From assembly GCA_026418625.1 (NCBI GenBank), contig JAOABA010000005.1, positions 1 to 51,214 on the forward strand: a stretch of DNA of 51,214 nucleotides. Direction: 5' to 3'. Position 1 is the first letter of the stretch, and every line of letters begins with the position of its first letter. The notes below the pieces were generated by a model. That model was not told the origin of the DNA, did no database searches, and worked only from the letters and a program-made list of their open reading frames with translations. Position numbers and translations under genes: made by a program. This stretch comes from Candidatus Kapaibacterium sp. GTDB taxonomy: Bacteria; Bacteroidota; Ignavibacteria; Kapaibacteriales; UBA2268. This document shows, piece after piece, positions 24,318 through 34,076 of the stretch.

Positions 24318-26837
24318 CTACAAAGATCTGTAAGAATCAATATCAACTATCATTTTAACTGATTTACTTGAGTATTGTTTATTATATTTTTCAATGCTCA
24401 TTTTTAATACTTCTATTATTTTTTTCCCTGATGGGTCAATATTCTTAGAATCCTTAATAATAATCTGGCGACGGTAGTTGTTTCTGATTTTAAAAATAGT
24501 AGGTGCAACCGGTCCATATATTTCAGCAAAATTTAGCTTATTTGGAAGAAGATTTCTGAATATTTCAGCTTGTTTTAAGACCATTTTTTCATTTGAACCA
24601 AGAAACTCAACGACAATAAATCTTGAGAAAGGAGGATAATTAGCCAATTTACGATTTTCTAATTCTTCAGTAAAAAACTTAAGATAATTACTTTCAACAG
24701 AGCATAAAATTGAATGAGCTTTTGGTGAAGATGTTTGGATAATTACTTCTCCGGGCTTGTCACTTTTTCTTCCCGCTCTTCCTGCTACCTGAGTAATAAG
24801 TTGAAAAGTCCTTTCTGAAGCCCTGAAATCAGGAAGATAGAGTTGTATGTCTGGATTTACAACACCAACAAGTGTTACGATATCAAAATCAAGACCTTTC
24901 GCTAACAACTGTGTCCCAATTAAAATATTAATTTTCCCTTTGTAAAAATCAAACAATTTTTTTCTTAGTAAGCCTTTCTTGGTTGTGCTATCTAAATCAA
25001 CCCTATCAATTTCAGCAGAAATACTTTTACTTTCAAGAATTAACTTAAGTTCATCTTCAATTTTTTGGGTTCCGGTGCCAATTTCATTTAGCTCGGGGAA
25101 GCCACAAACCGGACAGGATTTATAAGCTTCAATCGAAAAGCCACAATAATGACATCTTAAATAGTTTCTAACTTTATGATAAGTTAATGTTACGCTACAG
25201 TGTTTACACATTGGCACATTTCCACAATCTGGGCAAAACAGGAATGAAGCAAATCCTCGCCGATTAAGAAACAAAATGACTCCTTCCTTTTTCTCTAACC
25301 TATCAATAATTTTTTCGATTAGAAGAGATGAAAAAGAACCTGTTACTGCTTTGTTTTTTCTTTCGACTAACATATTTACGATATCAATTTTAGGTAGCAT
25401 AGCTTGATCAGCTCTTTTCTCTATTTTTAGCAGCTCATATTTTCCATTTTGGGCATTATACATACTTTCAAGCGATGGTGTAGCACTGCCAAGTAAAACA
25501 ATAGCATTTTCGTATTTAGCCCTAACAATAGCTAAATCTCTGGCATTGTATCTTGGTGCGGGGTCATCTTGTTTGTAAGTTGGTTCGTGTTCTTCATCAA
25601 CGATGATGGCTCCAATGTTTTCAAGAGGAGCAAAAATAGCTGAACGTGCCCCGATAACAAGTTTTGATTTACCTTCAGAAATTGAACGCCAGTTATCATA
25701 TCTCTCACCTTCGCTCATTTTACTATGCTGAACTGAAAGTTGGTCGCCAAAAATCCTTTCAAATCTGTCAATTAACTGTGGTGTCAATGAAATTTCTGGG
25801 ACAAGTAGTAGTGCTGTTCTGTTTCTGGACAATACTTTTTTTATAGTATGAATATATATTAGGGTTTTGCCACTTCCAGTTACTCCATACAAAAGAAAGG
25901 GTTGAAATTTTTCCTCTTCAATCGCTTTTTCAATAAAGTTCAAAGCTGTTTTTTGCTCCTCAGTTAGTGGAAGCAATGCTTCATTTGTTTCAGAAAAATT
26001 CTCTTTTCTTTCGAATTTAACCCTTGAAAATTCTAATTCTGTTTCTATTATAAACTTATTTTTCAGAAGATAATCAATACTATATTGACTGAACAATTTC
26101 TCTTTTTTAAGGTCAATTGATGATATAGGTTGATTAAATTTTTTGAAGTAAGTAAATATTTTCAAAAAAATCTCTTTTTGTTTTCCTTTTGATTTATCAA
26201 GAATATCAAAAATTCTTTTTAATTCCTTCTCATTAGCTAAAATTTCTTTCGGAACAGCATAAGCTTTTAGCTTTTTACCCTTAACAGCTTTGTCCAAATA
26301 GGTATGAATATTTATTAAACCTTCTCTTTCAAGTGATTCAATCTGGTATGTTATACTGCCCATATTAAGTTCATTTTGTAAATATTTAATACTTAAAGGA
26401 TTCTTATGTTTCATTAAAAAAGCAATTAATTCTGCTTTTTTGGGTGCTTTTTTAGCTATTTTATTAATTTCATCTGAGTCCGGTATTCTTGTCAATTCGA
26501 TTTTTAGTAAACTTTTGGGTGAGAAACTTTGTGGTAATGTTGCTTTAATAGCTTCACCAAAAGAACACATATAATATTCAGAAATCCATTTAGTCAATCT
26601 GATTAAATTTTCAGAGAGAACCGGCTTCTCATCAATTATTTCTTCAACATATTTGATATTATCTAATTCACAATCTTTGTCTATTTCCACAATATAACCT
26701 GTGAGTTTCTTTTTCCCAAGTTCAGCAAGCACTCTTCTGCCAACCAAAGGATATTCATTTAGATTACCGTCATCTAATTTATAGCTGAAGTATAAATTAG
26801 TAGGCAAAGGAAAAACAACTTTAACAATAATATCCAT
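24318..26837 (-). CDS. priA: primosomal replication helicase PriA
   Basis: 3'-to-5' helicase that restarts stalled replication forks. The 839-residue protein has an N-terminal DNA-binding region, Walker A GVTGSGKT (318-325), DEEH box (414-417) and the motif GSATPSLES (450-458). Its two zinc ions are held by eight cysteines at 535, 538, 544, 547, 562, 565, 575 and 578. GTGTQKIEDEL and QVAGRAGR are in the C-terminal helicase lobe. A lysine-rich winged-helix-like insert occupies about 120-280, making it longer than the 730-residue E. coli protein. It is divergent from the htrA gene, 93 bases away. Confidence 0.96.
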   Translation of the reverse strand: MDIIVKVVFPLPTNLYFSYKLDDGNLNEYPLVGRRVLAELGKKKLTGYIVEIDKDCELDNIKYVEEIIDEKPVLSENLIRLTKWISEYYMCSFGEAIKATLPQSFSPKSLLKIELTRIPDSDEINKIAKKAPKKAELIAFLMKHKNPLSIKYLQNELNMGSITYQIESLEREGLINIHTYLDKAVKGKKLKAYAVPKEILANEKELKRIFDILDKSKGKQKEIFLKIFTYFKKFNQPISSIDLKKEKLFSQYSIDYLLKNKFIIETELEFSRVKFERKENFSETNEALLPLTEEQKTALNFIEKAIEEEKFQPFLLYGVTGSGKTLIYIHTIKKVLSRNRTALLLVPEISLTPQLIDRFERIFGDQLSVQHSKMSEGERYDNWRSISEGKSKLVIGARSAIFAPLENIGAIIVDEEHEPTYKQDDPAPRYNARDLAIVRAKYENAIVLLGSATPSLESMYNAQNGKYELLKIEKRADQAMLPKIDIVNMLVERKNKAVTGSFSSLLIEKIIDRLEKKEGVILFLNRRGFASFLFCPDCGNVPMCKHCSVTLTYHKVRNYLRCHYCGFSIEAYKSCPVCGFPELNEIGTGTQKIEDELKLILESKSISAEIDRVDLDSTTKKGLLRKKLFDFYKGKINILIGTQLLAKGLDFDIVTLVGVVNPDIQLYLPDFRASERTFQLITQVAGRAGRKSDKPGEVIIQTSSPKAHSILCSVESNYLKFFTEELENRKLANYPPFSRFIVVEFLGSNEKMVLKQAEIFRNLLPNKLNFAEIYGPVAPTIFKIRNNYRRQIIIKDSKNIDPSGKKIIEVLKMSIEKYNKQYSSKSVKMIVDIDSYRSL

Positions 26838-26930
26838 TTAAGTAATTATTTTCTTTAAAGAAAGTAAATTAAATAAATTCATTTTAAACTTATTCGTCAA
26901 TTTTGAGGTTTTTTGTTATAAGGCTAAATT

Positions 26931-28130
26931 ATGAAGATTATAAAAATAATTATTATTGCTTTGTATGGAATTTTTACCGCCCAAAGTTGTAACTCTCAAG
27001 AACCCAAAAAAGTTTATGTCAATTCAGATGAAGTAAAAACAAATCAACAAAATCAAAGTAATCAAAGCATTAATTTAACCAGAGAGAATGCTATTACTAC
27101 AGCTGTTAAAATTGCGAGTCCAACGATTGTAGGTATTAATGTAACTGAAGTAAGAACAGTGGAATATCGCGATCCATTTGACATTTTTTTTGATGATCCT
27201 TGGTTTCAACGTTATTTTGGTGAGAGAAGACAAAGAAGAACTAAACAATACGAAGTTCAGGGTTTAGGATCTGGTTTTATAATTTCTCCTGATGGTTATA
27301 TCCTCACTAATCATCACGTTGCTGGAAATGCAACCAAAATTGTTGTTACAACTACTGATGGAAAAAAATATGACGCTGAAATAATTGGCTCTGACAGAAC
27401 CACTGACGTTGCCCTTCTAAAAATAGATGCAAAAAATCTTCCTTACTTAATTTTAAGTAATTCAGATAATATTATTATTGGAGAATGGGTTATTGCATTG
27501 GGTAATCCATTTGGATTATTCGATTTAAATGCAAAACCCACGGTAACCGTTGGAGTTGTTTCAAATACCGGTGTTAATTTTACTCAGGATGGTAGGATTT
27601 ATAAAGGTATGATTCAAACTGATGCTGCTATTAGTTCAGGAAATTCGGGAGGTCCTTTGGTTAATGCACTCGGAGAAGTTATTGGAATGAATACAATTAT
27701 TTTTTCAACTGCTCAATCAGGCAGGGGTGCTGGTAGCATTGGTATTGGTTGGGCAATACCCATAAACAGAGTGAAAAAAATTGTTGACAAAATAATTGCC
27801 AACAAAGAAATAAACCGTAATTTTAATATTGGGATGGAGGTTAGAGAGCTTGATGAACAATTAGCAAGATATTTAGGTCTTGAAATAAACGAGGGAGTTG
27901 TTGTAACAGCGGTTGAAAGAAACGGAGCTGCTGATATTGCTAAAATCGAGCCCGGTGATGTTATTCTCGAAGCAAACGGACAAAAAATCACTAAGTTTGA
28001 TGATTATGTTATAGTAGTAAATGATTTAATGTTAGGCGATAAAGTTGAATTTTTAATTCTCCGTGACGGTAAAGAATTAAAAAGAACAGTTGATTTAAAT
28101 ATTCAAAGAAGGCGAAATGATAGAAGATAA
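26931..28130 (+). CDS. HtrA/DegP-type serine protease, probable lipoprotein
   Basis: Periplasmic quality-control protease. The catalytic triad is visible: H129 (ILTNHHVAG), D159 (TTDVALLKI) and S239 (SSGNSGGPL). One PDZ domain follows (about 290-390, with [20 protein letters not shown] and [10 protein letters not shown]), and the protein ends soon after. The N-terminus has a signal segment ending TAQSC, so C20 may be lipidated, unlike soluble DegP. A single PDZ domain resembles DegS or short HtrA forms. It overlaps lptB by 14 bases. Confidence 0.93.
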   Translation: MKIIKIIIIALYGIFTAQSCNSQEPKKVYVNSDEVKTNQQNQSNQSINLTRENAITTAVKIASPTIVGINVTEVRTVEYRDPFDIFFDDPWFQRYFGERRQRRTKQYEVQGLGSGFIISPDGYILTNHHVAGNATKIVVTTTDGKKYDAEIIGSDRTTDVALLKIDAKNLPYLILSNSDNIIIGEWVIALGNPFGLFDLNAKPTVTVGVVSNTGVNFTQDGRIYKGMIQTDAAISSGNSGGPLVNALGEVIGMNTIIFSTAQSGRGAGSIGIGWAIPINRVKKIVDKIIANKEINRNFNIGMEVRELDEQLARYLGLEINEGVVVTAVERNGAADIAKIEPGDVILEANGQKITKFDDYVIVVNDLMLGDKVEFLILRDGKELKRTVDLNIQRRRNDRR

Positions 28131-28866
28131 AATCGTTGCTCTACGTTCGGTTGATTTAGTAAAAAAATACAAAAAACGCGCAGTTGTCAAAGACGTTTCC
28201 ATTTACGTTCGACAAGGTGAAGTTGTTGGATTACTTGGTCCCAATGGTGCTGGTAAAACTACAACTTTCTATATGATTGTAGGTATGATTAAACCAAATT
28301 CAGGCAAAGTTTTCCTTGATGATCAGGAAATTACTAATAAACCTATGTATAAGAGAGCAAGAGCCGGTATCTGCTACCTACCTCAAGAACCTTCAATTTT
28401 CAGAAAAATGTCAGTCGAAAATAATATTAAAGCAATTCTCCAATTACAACCTATCACAAAAACACAAAGAAAAGAAAGGTTAGAAGAATTATTGACTAAC
28501 TTTGGTTTGACTACAATAAGAAAAAATAATGGTTTTATGCTTTCTGGAGGTGAAAGAAGGCGGTGCGAAATTGCTCGAACACTTGCTGCTAATCCAAAGT
28601 TTATACTTCTTGATGAACCATTTGCTGGTATTGATCCCCTCGCTGTCGAAGACATTATGAAAATGGTCAGAAAGTTAAAAGACCAAGGAATTGGAGTTTT
28701 AATCACAGATCACAATGTCCACGAAACACTATCAATCACTGACCGTGCTTATATTTTAATTGATGGAAATATTTTTACATCAGGGACTGCTGAAGAAATA
28801 GCTTCCAATGCTGAAGTTCGAAAAAGATATTTAGGAGAATCCTTCAATTTAGAGAGGTATCAATAA
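28117..28866 (+). CDS. lptB: LPS transport ABC ATPase LptB
   Basis: ATPase that powers lipopolysaccharide extraction from the inner membrane with LptF/LptG. At 249 residues it is near the usual length. Walker [10 protein letters not shown] is at 41-49, the Q-loop is at [18 protein letters not shown] (88-105), the signature [15 protein letters not shown] begins at 142, and Walker B FILLDEP is at 162-168 with DPLAVEDI. The conserved LptB phrase YLPQE.SIFR.LSV.EN supports this over other ABC ATPases. It overlaps the protease gene, so the two share a transcript. LptF, LptG, LptA and LptC are not here. Confidence 0.94.
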   Translation: MIEDKIVALRSVDLVKKYKKRAVVKDVSIYVRQGEVVGLLGPNGAGKTTTFYMIVGMIKPNSGKVFLDDQEITNKPMYKRARAGICYLPQEPSIFRKMSVENNIKAILQLQPITKTQRKERLEELLTNFGLTTIRKNNGFMLSGGERRRCEIARTLAANPKFILLDEPFAGIDPLAVEDIMKMVRKLKDQGIGVLITDHNVHETLSITDRAYILIDGNIFTSGTAEEIASNAEVRKRYLGESFNLERYQ

Positions 28867-29014
28867 TTTTTTTCTCTTTTTAGAAACCATTCTCTTTTAA
28901 CTACACATTCATTTTTAGCTTAGTGGCTTATGATAATTTTGTTTTTATTTGTAGGTTTAGATGACTGATACTCTCACTAATAATTTTTAATTTTTTAAAT
29001 TTGGATAATGAAGG

Positions 29015-29035
29015 ACTAAATCCTTTTAGTTTTTT
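29015..29035 (+). terminator. possible weak terminator after lptB
   Basis: ACTAAA (29015-29020), loop TCCT, TTTAGT (29025-29030), followed by TTTTT up to 29035, about 150 bases after the lptB stop. The stem is only six pairs and AT-rich, so it would be weak. It is the only hairpin with a U-run seen in the 184-base convergent gap. Confidence 0.3.
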
Positions 29036-29050
29036 CAATCTTTGAAGTTA

Positions 29051-30154
29051 TTAATTTATGACTGTATCAATGACTCCTCCGGCAACTAAATCATCTCCTT
29101 CATAAACTACTACACTTTGCCCCGGAGTTATTGATTTTTTGGGTGAAACAAATTCCACAACTAAATTTCCATTATCATCTATTTTGCAAAAACCATCAGA
29201 TCCTTTATCCCGATACCTAACTTTAATGTTAAAGATTTTTGTTCCGTCCAGATCAGAATATTTCATTAAGTTAACATTTTTAGCTATCAACCCCCTATTA
29301 AATATATCTTCTTCAGTTGCAACCTCAATAGTATTTGTTTCAGGAATAATTTTTTTTACGAACAATGGCTTGTGATAACTTATTCCCAAGCCTTTTCTTT
29401 GACCTATTGTATAAAAAGGATAGCCTTTGTGCTTTCCGACAACCATTCCATCAAAAACAATATCCCCACCGTTGAATTTAGAATCAAGTTCTGGGACTGC
29501 TTTCTTCAAAAAATCCTGATAGTCATTGTTAGTAACAAAGCATATCTCTTGGGATTCAATTTTGTTAAATACAGGTAGTTTAAATTCTTGTGCTAATTTT
29601 CTGACTTCTGGTTTAATTAAGTCACCTAAAGGAAAAATTGTTCTTTCAAGATGTTCCTGCTTTAAACCCCAAAGAAAATAGGACTGATCTTTTAAATTAT
29701 CTTTTCCTTTCGATACAAAATATCTTGATGTTTCAGGGTTAAACTTGATATTCGCGTAATGCCCGGTAGCGTAATAATAGCACCCATATTGATCTGCCTT
29801 TTTGAGAACTTCACCCCACTTTATTAGTGGATTGCATATAGTGCAAGGATTTGGTGTTCTGCCACTTAAATATTCATTGATAAAATTGTCAATAATTTCT
29901 TCTTTGAATATCTCAGTTAGATCAACAAGCTTGTGTGGAATCTGAAGAATGTCGCATACATTACCAGCATCAATAACAGCAGAATAACCGCAGCAACCTG
30001 ATTCATTTGAGTCTGGTCTGCAAGAATCATCAGATTTTATCGAAGTAATTGTAATTCCTAATACATCATATCCGTTTTTCTTTAAAATAGATGCAGCAAC
30101 TGAAGAATCAACACCTCCAGACATTCCAACTAAAACTTTGTTTTTATCAAGCAT
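29051..30154 (-). CDS. mnmA: tRNA-specific 2-thiouridylase MnmA
   Basis: Thiolates U34 of Lys, Glu and Gln tRNAs. The 367-residue protein has the PP-loop SGGVDSS beginning at residue 12, the catalytic C104 in TPNPCTICNPLIKW and the partner C205 in SQEICFV. It also has TGHYANI, LKDQSYFLWGL and the C-terminal YYTIGQRKGLGI-like segment. A Cys-rich insert (SCRPDSNESGCC, 44-55) occurs in several FCB-type MnmA proteins. It lies downstream of the DnaJ-like gene on the same strand with an 81-base gap. Confidence 0.96.
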   Translation of the reverse strand: MLDKNKVLVGMSGGVDSSVAASILKKNGYDVLGITITSIKSDDSCRPDSNESGCCGYSAVIDAGNVCDILQIPHKLVDLTEIFKEEIIDNFINEYLSGRTPNPCTICNPLIKWGEVLKKADQYGCYYYATGHYANIKFNPETSRYFVSKGKDNLKDQSYFLWGLKQEHLERTIFPLGDLIKPEVRKLAQEFKLPVFNKIESQEICFVTNNDYQDFLKKAVPELDSKFNGGDIVFDGMVVGKHKGYPFYTIGQRKGLGISYHKPLFVKKIIPETNTIEVATEEDIFNRGLIAKNVNLMKYSDLDGTKIFNIKVRYRDKGSDGFCKIDDNGNLVVEFVSPKKSITPGQSVVVYEGDDLVAGGVIDTVIN

Positions 30155-30235
30155 AGAAAAATCAATAATTGTAAAACTTTAGTTTTGACTAAATTTTTGC
30201 AATTTTATTTTTTTTTTGGATTAATAGCAATTAAA

Positions 30236-31174
30236 TTAAATTCCACCTCTTAGAGATTTGAGCTGTTTGAATAGCTCAACTTCTGTCGAAGTTAGCTTTT
30301 CTGGAAGTCTTACTTGTATAGTAACGTATAAATTTCCCCTTTCTTCAGGATTAGAATATTTGGGCATCCCTTGATTTTTGAGTAATAATTGTTTGCCGGG
30401 CTGAGTTTCAGGATTTATCTTAATTTTTAATTTACTGCCGAAAACATCAATCTGACTTGTGCCTCCAAGAATCGCTTTATATAAATCGATAACAACGGTC
30501 GTATATAAATCATCTCCCCGCCTTTCGAAAACGGGATGGGGATGAATAGATATCGTTATTAATAAATCTCCATTTGGTCCACCTCTTTTACCCGGAAATC
30601 CCTTACCGGTAACTTTTAAAACTTGACCATCAGCTATACCGGGCTTAATTTTCAATGCAATTTTTTGATTATTAATATCAAGTGTTTTTGTGGTGCCGTG
30701 AAATGCTTCCTCTAAGGTAATCTCGAGAGTGGTTTTTAAATCCTGCCCTTTTTTAGCAAAAATTTCTGATGTTTTTTGTGAAAAACCCCCACCAAAAATT
30801 TTCTCGAAAAATTCAGAAACTCCTCCACCTGAGTCAAAAATATCAGAGAAGCCACCTCCAAAGCCTCTGCCAGTCTGTCTTTCTCTTGTGCCTTGCTGGA
30901 ACCAATCAGTCCAGTCAAAGTCACTGGGGTTACCACCCGTTTGCCTGAATCTATTCCAAGAAGAGCCGAGATTGTCATATTTTTTTCTTTTCTCAGGGTC
31001 ACTAAGCACTTCGTAGGCTTCACTTATTTCCTTGAACTTATTTTCAGCTTCTTTATTGCCGGGATTTTTGTCAGGATGATATTTCTGAGCAAGCTTCCTA
31101 TAAGCTTTTTTTATCTCATCGGTAGTAGCTGTTTTTTCAACACCCAATATTTTATAGTAGTCTTTAAATTCCAT
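30236..31174 (-). CDS. DnaJ/CbpA-type co-chaperone (no zinc finger)
   Basis: Hsp40 that stimulates DnaK. ATG 31174 ([11 protein letters not shown]) is preferred over the adjacent in-frame TTG one codon upstream. The J domain spans residues 1-70 with HPD at 33-35. A Gly/Phe-rich linker follows (about 75-130), and then two C-terminal beta domains with [20 protein letters not shown] and [19 protein letters not shown]. The CxxCxGxG zinc repeats of true DnaJ are missing, so this is a class B protein like CbpA. It lies 18 bases after the phosphofructokinase gene. Confidence 0.93.
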   Translation of the reverse strand: MEFKDYYKILGVEKTATTDEIKKAYRKLAQKYHPDKNPGNKEAENKFKEISEAYEVLSDPEKRKKYDNLGSSWNRFRQTGGNPSDFDWTDWFQQGTRERQTGRGFGGGFSDIFDSGGGVSEFFEKIFGGGFSQKTSEIFAKKGQDLKTTLEITLEEAFHGTTKTLDINNQKIALKIKPGIADGQVLKVTGKGFPGKRGGPNGDLLITISIHPHPVFERRGDDLYTTVVIDLYKAILGGTSQIDVFGSKLKIKINPETQPGKQLLLKNQGMPKYSNPEERGNLYVTIQVRLPEKLTSTEVELFKQLKSLRGGI

Positions 31175-31192
31175 CAAAAATAAAAATTAATT

Positions 31193-32404
31193 TTACAAAT
31201 ATCTATGGATCATACCAATTTGCAATGAAAATTTAGGAACATATTCGACAGGTTCTCTACCAAAACAAATACCCATCGATTCATAAAGAGCAATTTCATT
31301 TAAATCAACATATCTTTGTATAATCGCATCACCAACAGGCATATAAGTGATTTCTTCGTGTTCAACTCCAACAACTGTAACACCTGAAATTCCATTTTTT
31401 AGTAATAAAACTGCAGCGGCGCCAGCTTGCTTTCCAAAGGCTACATCATAAGCACTTGTTTCACCAGCTCTAACCAAGTGACCTAAAGAAATCTCTCTTA
31501 TCTCTGGATGAGTGTAAATTCCCTCAACATAGATACCCTCTTTTTTTAGAAATATCTCCCAATCCTTATCTTGATACATATAATTTTCAAGGTTTTTTCT
31601 AACATATTGAGCAGCACCAGAGAGTTTAACGTGACCGAATGAATCTTTACCGTGCATTGGATCAGCAAAATACTTTCCTTCTTTGTCTTTAACACCTTCT
31701 GCAACGATAATTATATAAACCGATCCTTTGACGTCACTATGTTGTAATCTATGCATATAAGTTTTTTTGAAATGGTTATAAACCACTTCGTAATCAACAG
31801 GAATTTCAGGTATTAAAATACAATCAGCGTCGGCTCCAACTCCCCCACGAAATGCTGTATGCCCTGCATATCTGCCAAAAACTTCAATAATCAAAGCTCG
31901 ATTGTGTGTTAAACCTGTTGTTCTTAATTCCTGTGTAAATCTTGAAATCCTGTTAATAGTAGAGTCCCCTCCTACAGAATATGTCTGCAAATCTAAATCC
32001 ATAGTCTTAGGAACGTGAACGCACTTAAGCCCTTGATTTGTTAAATCAACAACGACAGAACCAGTATCATCACCACCAGCTATAATTAAACCATCAATCT
32101 TGTGCTTTTGCAATCCTGCTTTAATCTTTTCATATTTGTTTTCATCTTTTATTTTGCTAATTTTTACTCTCGAGTGTCCAGCTTCTGAACCAGCAACTCC
32201 AGAAGAAATCTTATCAATTCTTTCTAAATCAAAATTTGGAATTTCTAAATCAATTAAATTATATAAACCAGCATAACCATTTGGTATTAGACAAAACTCA
32301 ATGTTGTTGTGGTAAGCCATTCGTGCTGCTCCGGTTATTACTGCATTCAAACCACCACAATCACCACCGCTGGTAATAACACCAAGCTTTTTAATATCTG
32401 ACAT
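31193..32404 (-). CDS. pfkA: 6-phosphofructokinase, predicted pyrophosphate-type
   Basis: Phosphorylates fructose-6-phosphate in glycolysis. The 403-residue protein has GVITSGGDCGGLNAVI (8-23), GGDDTGS (110-116), PKTMDLD (132-138), GRYAGHTAFRGG and the AGETSAYDVAFGKQAGAAAV segment. The donor-determining positions are D113 (G in ATP enzymes, GGDGS) and K133 (G in ATP enzymes, PGTID). Both match pyrophosphate-dependent enzymes. Catalytic D136 is kept, but the usual TIDND reads TMDLD, with L replacing N. AGGAGA precedes the ATG. Donor choice is inferred from family knowledge. Confidence 0.92.
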   Translation of the reverse strand: MSDIKKLGVITSGGDCGGLNAVITGAARMAYHNNIEFCLIPNGYAGLYNLIDLEIPNFDLERIDKISSGVAGSEAGHSRVKISKIKDENKYEKIKAGLQKHKIDGLIIAGGDDTGSVVVDLTNQGLKCVHVPKTMDLDLQTYSVGGDSTINRISRFTQELRTTGLTHNRALIIEVFGRYAGHTAFRGGVGADADCILIPEIPVDYEVVYNHFKKTYMHRLQHSDVKGSVYIIIVAEGVKDKEGKYFADPMHGKDSFGHVKLSGAAQYVRKNLENYMYQDKDWEIFLKKEGIYVEGIYTHPEIREISLGHLVRAGETSAYDVAFGKQAGAAAVLLLKNGISGVTVVGVEHEEITYMPVGDAIIQRYVDLNEIALYESMGICFGREPVEYVPKFSLQIGMIHRYL

Positions 32405-32530
32405 AATATCTCCTATTAATTATCACAATTTTCAAAATTTCAAAAGTTTATAACGAATATTGATTAATTTTTTGCACTAAAATATTATTTATTATTTTAT
32501 GTTTCGATAATTTTAATTATTACATTTTTA

Positions 32531-32546
32531 TTTGTTAACTAACAAA
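32531..32546. promoter_or_regulatory. inverted repeat upstream of murI
   Basis: TTTGTTA (32531-32537) and TAACAAA (32540-32546) form a perfect 7-base inverted repeat around AC, about 38 bases before the murI ATG in the 179-base divergent gap with pfkA. It could be an operator or part of a promoter. A similar half (TTTGTTGAACTAACA) occurs before DUF3109 at 5643-5657. The rest of this gap is featureless AT-rich DNA. Confidence 0.3.
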
Positions 32547-32583
32547 CTTAATAAAAATTGACTAAAATTAAATTTTAAAATAT

Positions 32584-33465
32584 ATGAATGACAAAGAAAA
32601 TCCAATAGGTCTTTTTGATTCTGGTATTGGTGGTCTTAGCGTTTTGAGACAATTCATCAAGTTTCTGCCAAATGAAAATTATATTTACCTTGGTGATACA
32701 GCGAGAGTTCCTTATGGGAACAAATCAGTTGCAACTGTAAAGAGATATGCTTCAGAATGCACCGAATTTCTTCTGTCAAAAAATGTTAAATTAATTGTTG
32801 TAGCTTGTAATACAGTCAGTTCAGTTGCTATTGATATTGTCAGTTCAAAATCAAATGTTCCAGTTATAGGAATGATTATTCCAGCAGCTATAGCTTCAAT
32901 TAGGGCAACTCGAAATGGAAAAATTGGAGTAATAGGAACAAGAGCCACAATAGAAAGCAATGCCTATTCTAAAACAATTTATTCTATCACAAAAAACTAT
33001 ACTTCGGAAACTAATGAATCACAAAATTCACCTGAAGCGATAAATATCAATAATAAATTAATAACAGTATTTAACAAGGCTTGTCCTCTTTTTGTTCCAT
33101 TAGTTGAAGAAGGTTTAGTTAATCATAATGCAACAAGACTTATAGCTCAGGAATATCTTGAACCATTGAAATCCGAAAATATAGATACTCTTGTTCTTGG
33201 TTGCACCCACTATCCTCTATTAGCTCAGCTCATTTCGGAATTAATGCCAAATGTAACATTAATTGATTCAGGAGAACATTCCGCCGTTGCTGCTATAAGA
33301 TTATTAGGTGAAAAGAACTTACTTAATCCTAAATTTGACACAGTTATAAAAATACCATCAGTTCAATTTTATGTTACTGATATCCCCTCAACTTTTCACG
33401 AAATAGCTAAAATGTTTCTTAACTTTGAAATTTCTACCCCAGAAATTGTAAATTTTGGGAATTGA
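32584..33465 (+). CDS. murI: glutamate racemase MurI
   Basis: Supplies D-glutamate for peptidoglycan. The 293-residue protein has IGLFDSGIGGLSVL at 8-21, YLGDTARVPYG (35-45), catalytic C75 in VACNTVSS and catalytic C207 in LVLGCTHYPLL. A polar insert at about 135-158 (rich in Asn, Ser and Thr) makes it slightly longer than typical members of 260-270 residues. The stop TGA lies directly before the ruvA ATG. It heads a plus-strand trio, murI-ruvA-hisA-like. Confidence 0.95.
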   Translation: MNDKENPIGLFDSGIGGLSVLRQFIKFLPNENYIYLGDTARVPYGNKSVATVKRYASECTEFLLSKNVKLIVVACNTVSSVAIDIVSSKSNVPVIGMIIPAAIASIRATRNGKIGVIGTRATIESNAYSKTIYSITKNYTSETNESQNSPEAININNKLITVFNKACPLFVPLVEEGLVNHNATRLIAQEYLEPLKSENIDTLVLGCTHYPLLAQLISELMPNVTLIDSGEHSAVAAIRLLGEKNLLNPKFDTVIKIPSVQFYVTDIPSTFHEIAKMFLNFEISTPEIVNFGN

Positions 33466-33466
33466 T

Positions 33467-34066
33467 ATGATTGAAAGACTTAAAGGAAAAATATTACAGA
33501 AAAAATCCACTGAAATAATTTTAGATTGTAATGGCGTTGGCTTTTCCGCTTTTATTTCAGTTAATTCATCGGAAACATTACCAAACGAAGGTGAAGAAGC
33601 AACTTTATATACAATCTTAATCAATCGTGAAGATTCTTTTGAACTTTATGGTTTCAGCGAAATTTTTGAAAGGGATGTGTTCAAACTTTTGATTTCTATC
33701 AGTGGTATTGGTCCAAAATCTGCAATGTCAATTCTTTCATCGATGTCGGTGCCTGAATTACAGGAAAAAATAATATTGGGGGACTCGATTTCCTTGCAAA
33801 AACTACCGGGAATTGGCAAAAAAACTGCAGAAAGAATTATATTGGAGCTTAAGGACAGAATCCACAAAATTTCAATTCCTGCAGTTTTTGAATTGAAAAA
33901 AGAAAAAAATCTAATTGCAAGAGAAGCTGTTGCTGCACTCGTTACTCTCGGCTATTCAACAGCCTTAGCTGAAAAATTGATAAATAAAGCTCTTTCCGAT
34001 TTTCCAGATAATAATTTTACTGCAGAGCAACTTATTAGAAAAGCCCTAAAATTAGCTTCTTCCTAA
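33467..34066 (+). CDS. ruvA: Holliday junction branch-migration protein RuvA
   Basis: Binds four-way DNA junctions and loads RuvB. ATG 33467 is chosen because it gives the canonical start MIERLKGKIL; an in-frame TTG 12 bases upstream adds four residues of no family likeness. The 199-residue protein has the OB-fold N-terminal domain (1-62), helix-hairpin-helix motifs GIGPKSAMSIL (80-90) and LPGIGKKTAERI (113-124), and a C-terminal RuvB-binding domain (AREAVAALVTLGYSTALAEK). One base separates it from murI; hisA-like follows after 10 bases. Confidence 0.95.
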   Translation: MIERLKGKILQKKSTEIILDCNGVGFSAFISVNSSETLPNEGEEATLYTILINREDSFELYGFSEIFERDVFKLLISISGIGPKSAMSILSSMSVPELQEKIILGDSISLQKLPGIGKKTAERIILELKDRIHKISIPAVFELKKEKNLIAREAVAALVTLGYSTALAEKLINKALSDFPDNNFTAEQLIRKALKLASS

Positions 34067-34076
34067 GGTTTTAATT

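Noticed and set aside
30729-31183. Several antisense and offset frames over the DnaJ-like gene
   Set aside because: They are shadows of the Gly/Phe-rich linker and J-domain coding sequence.
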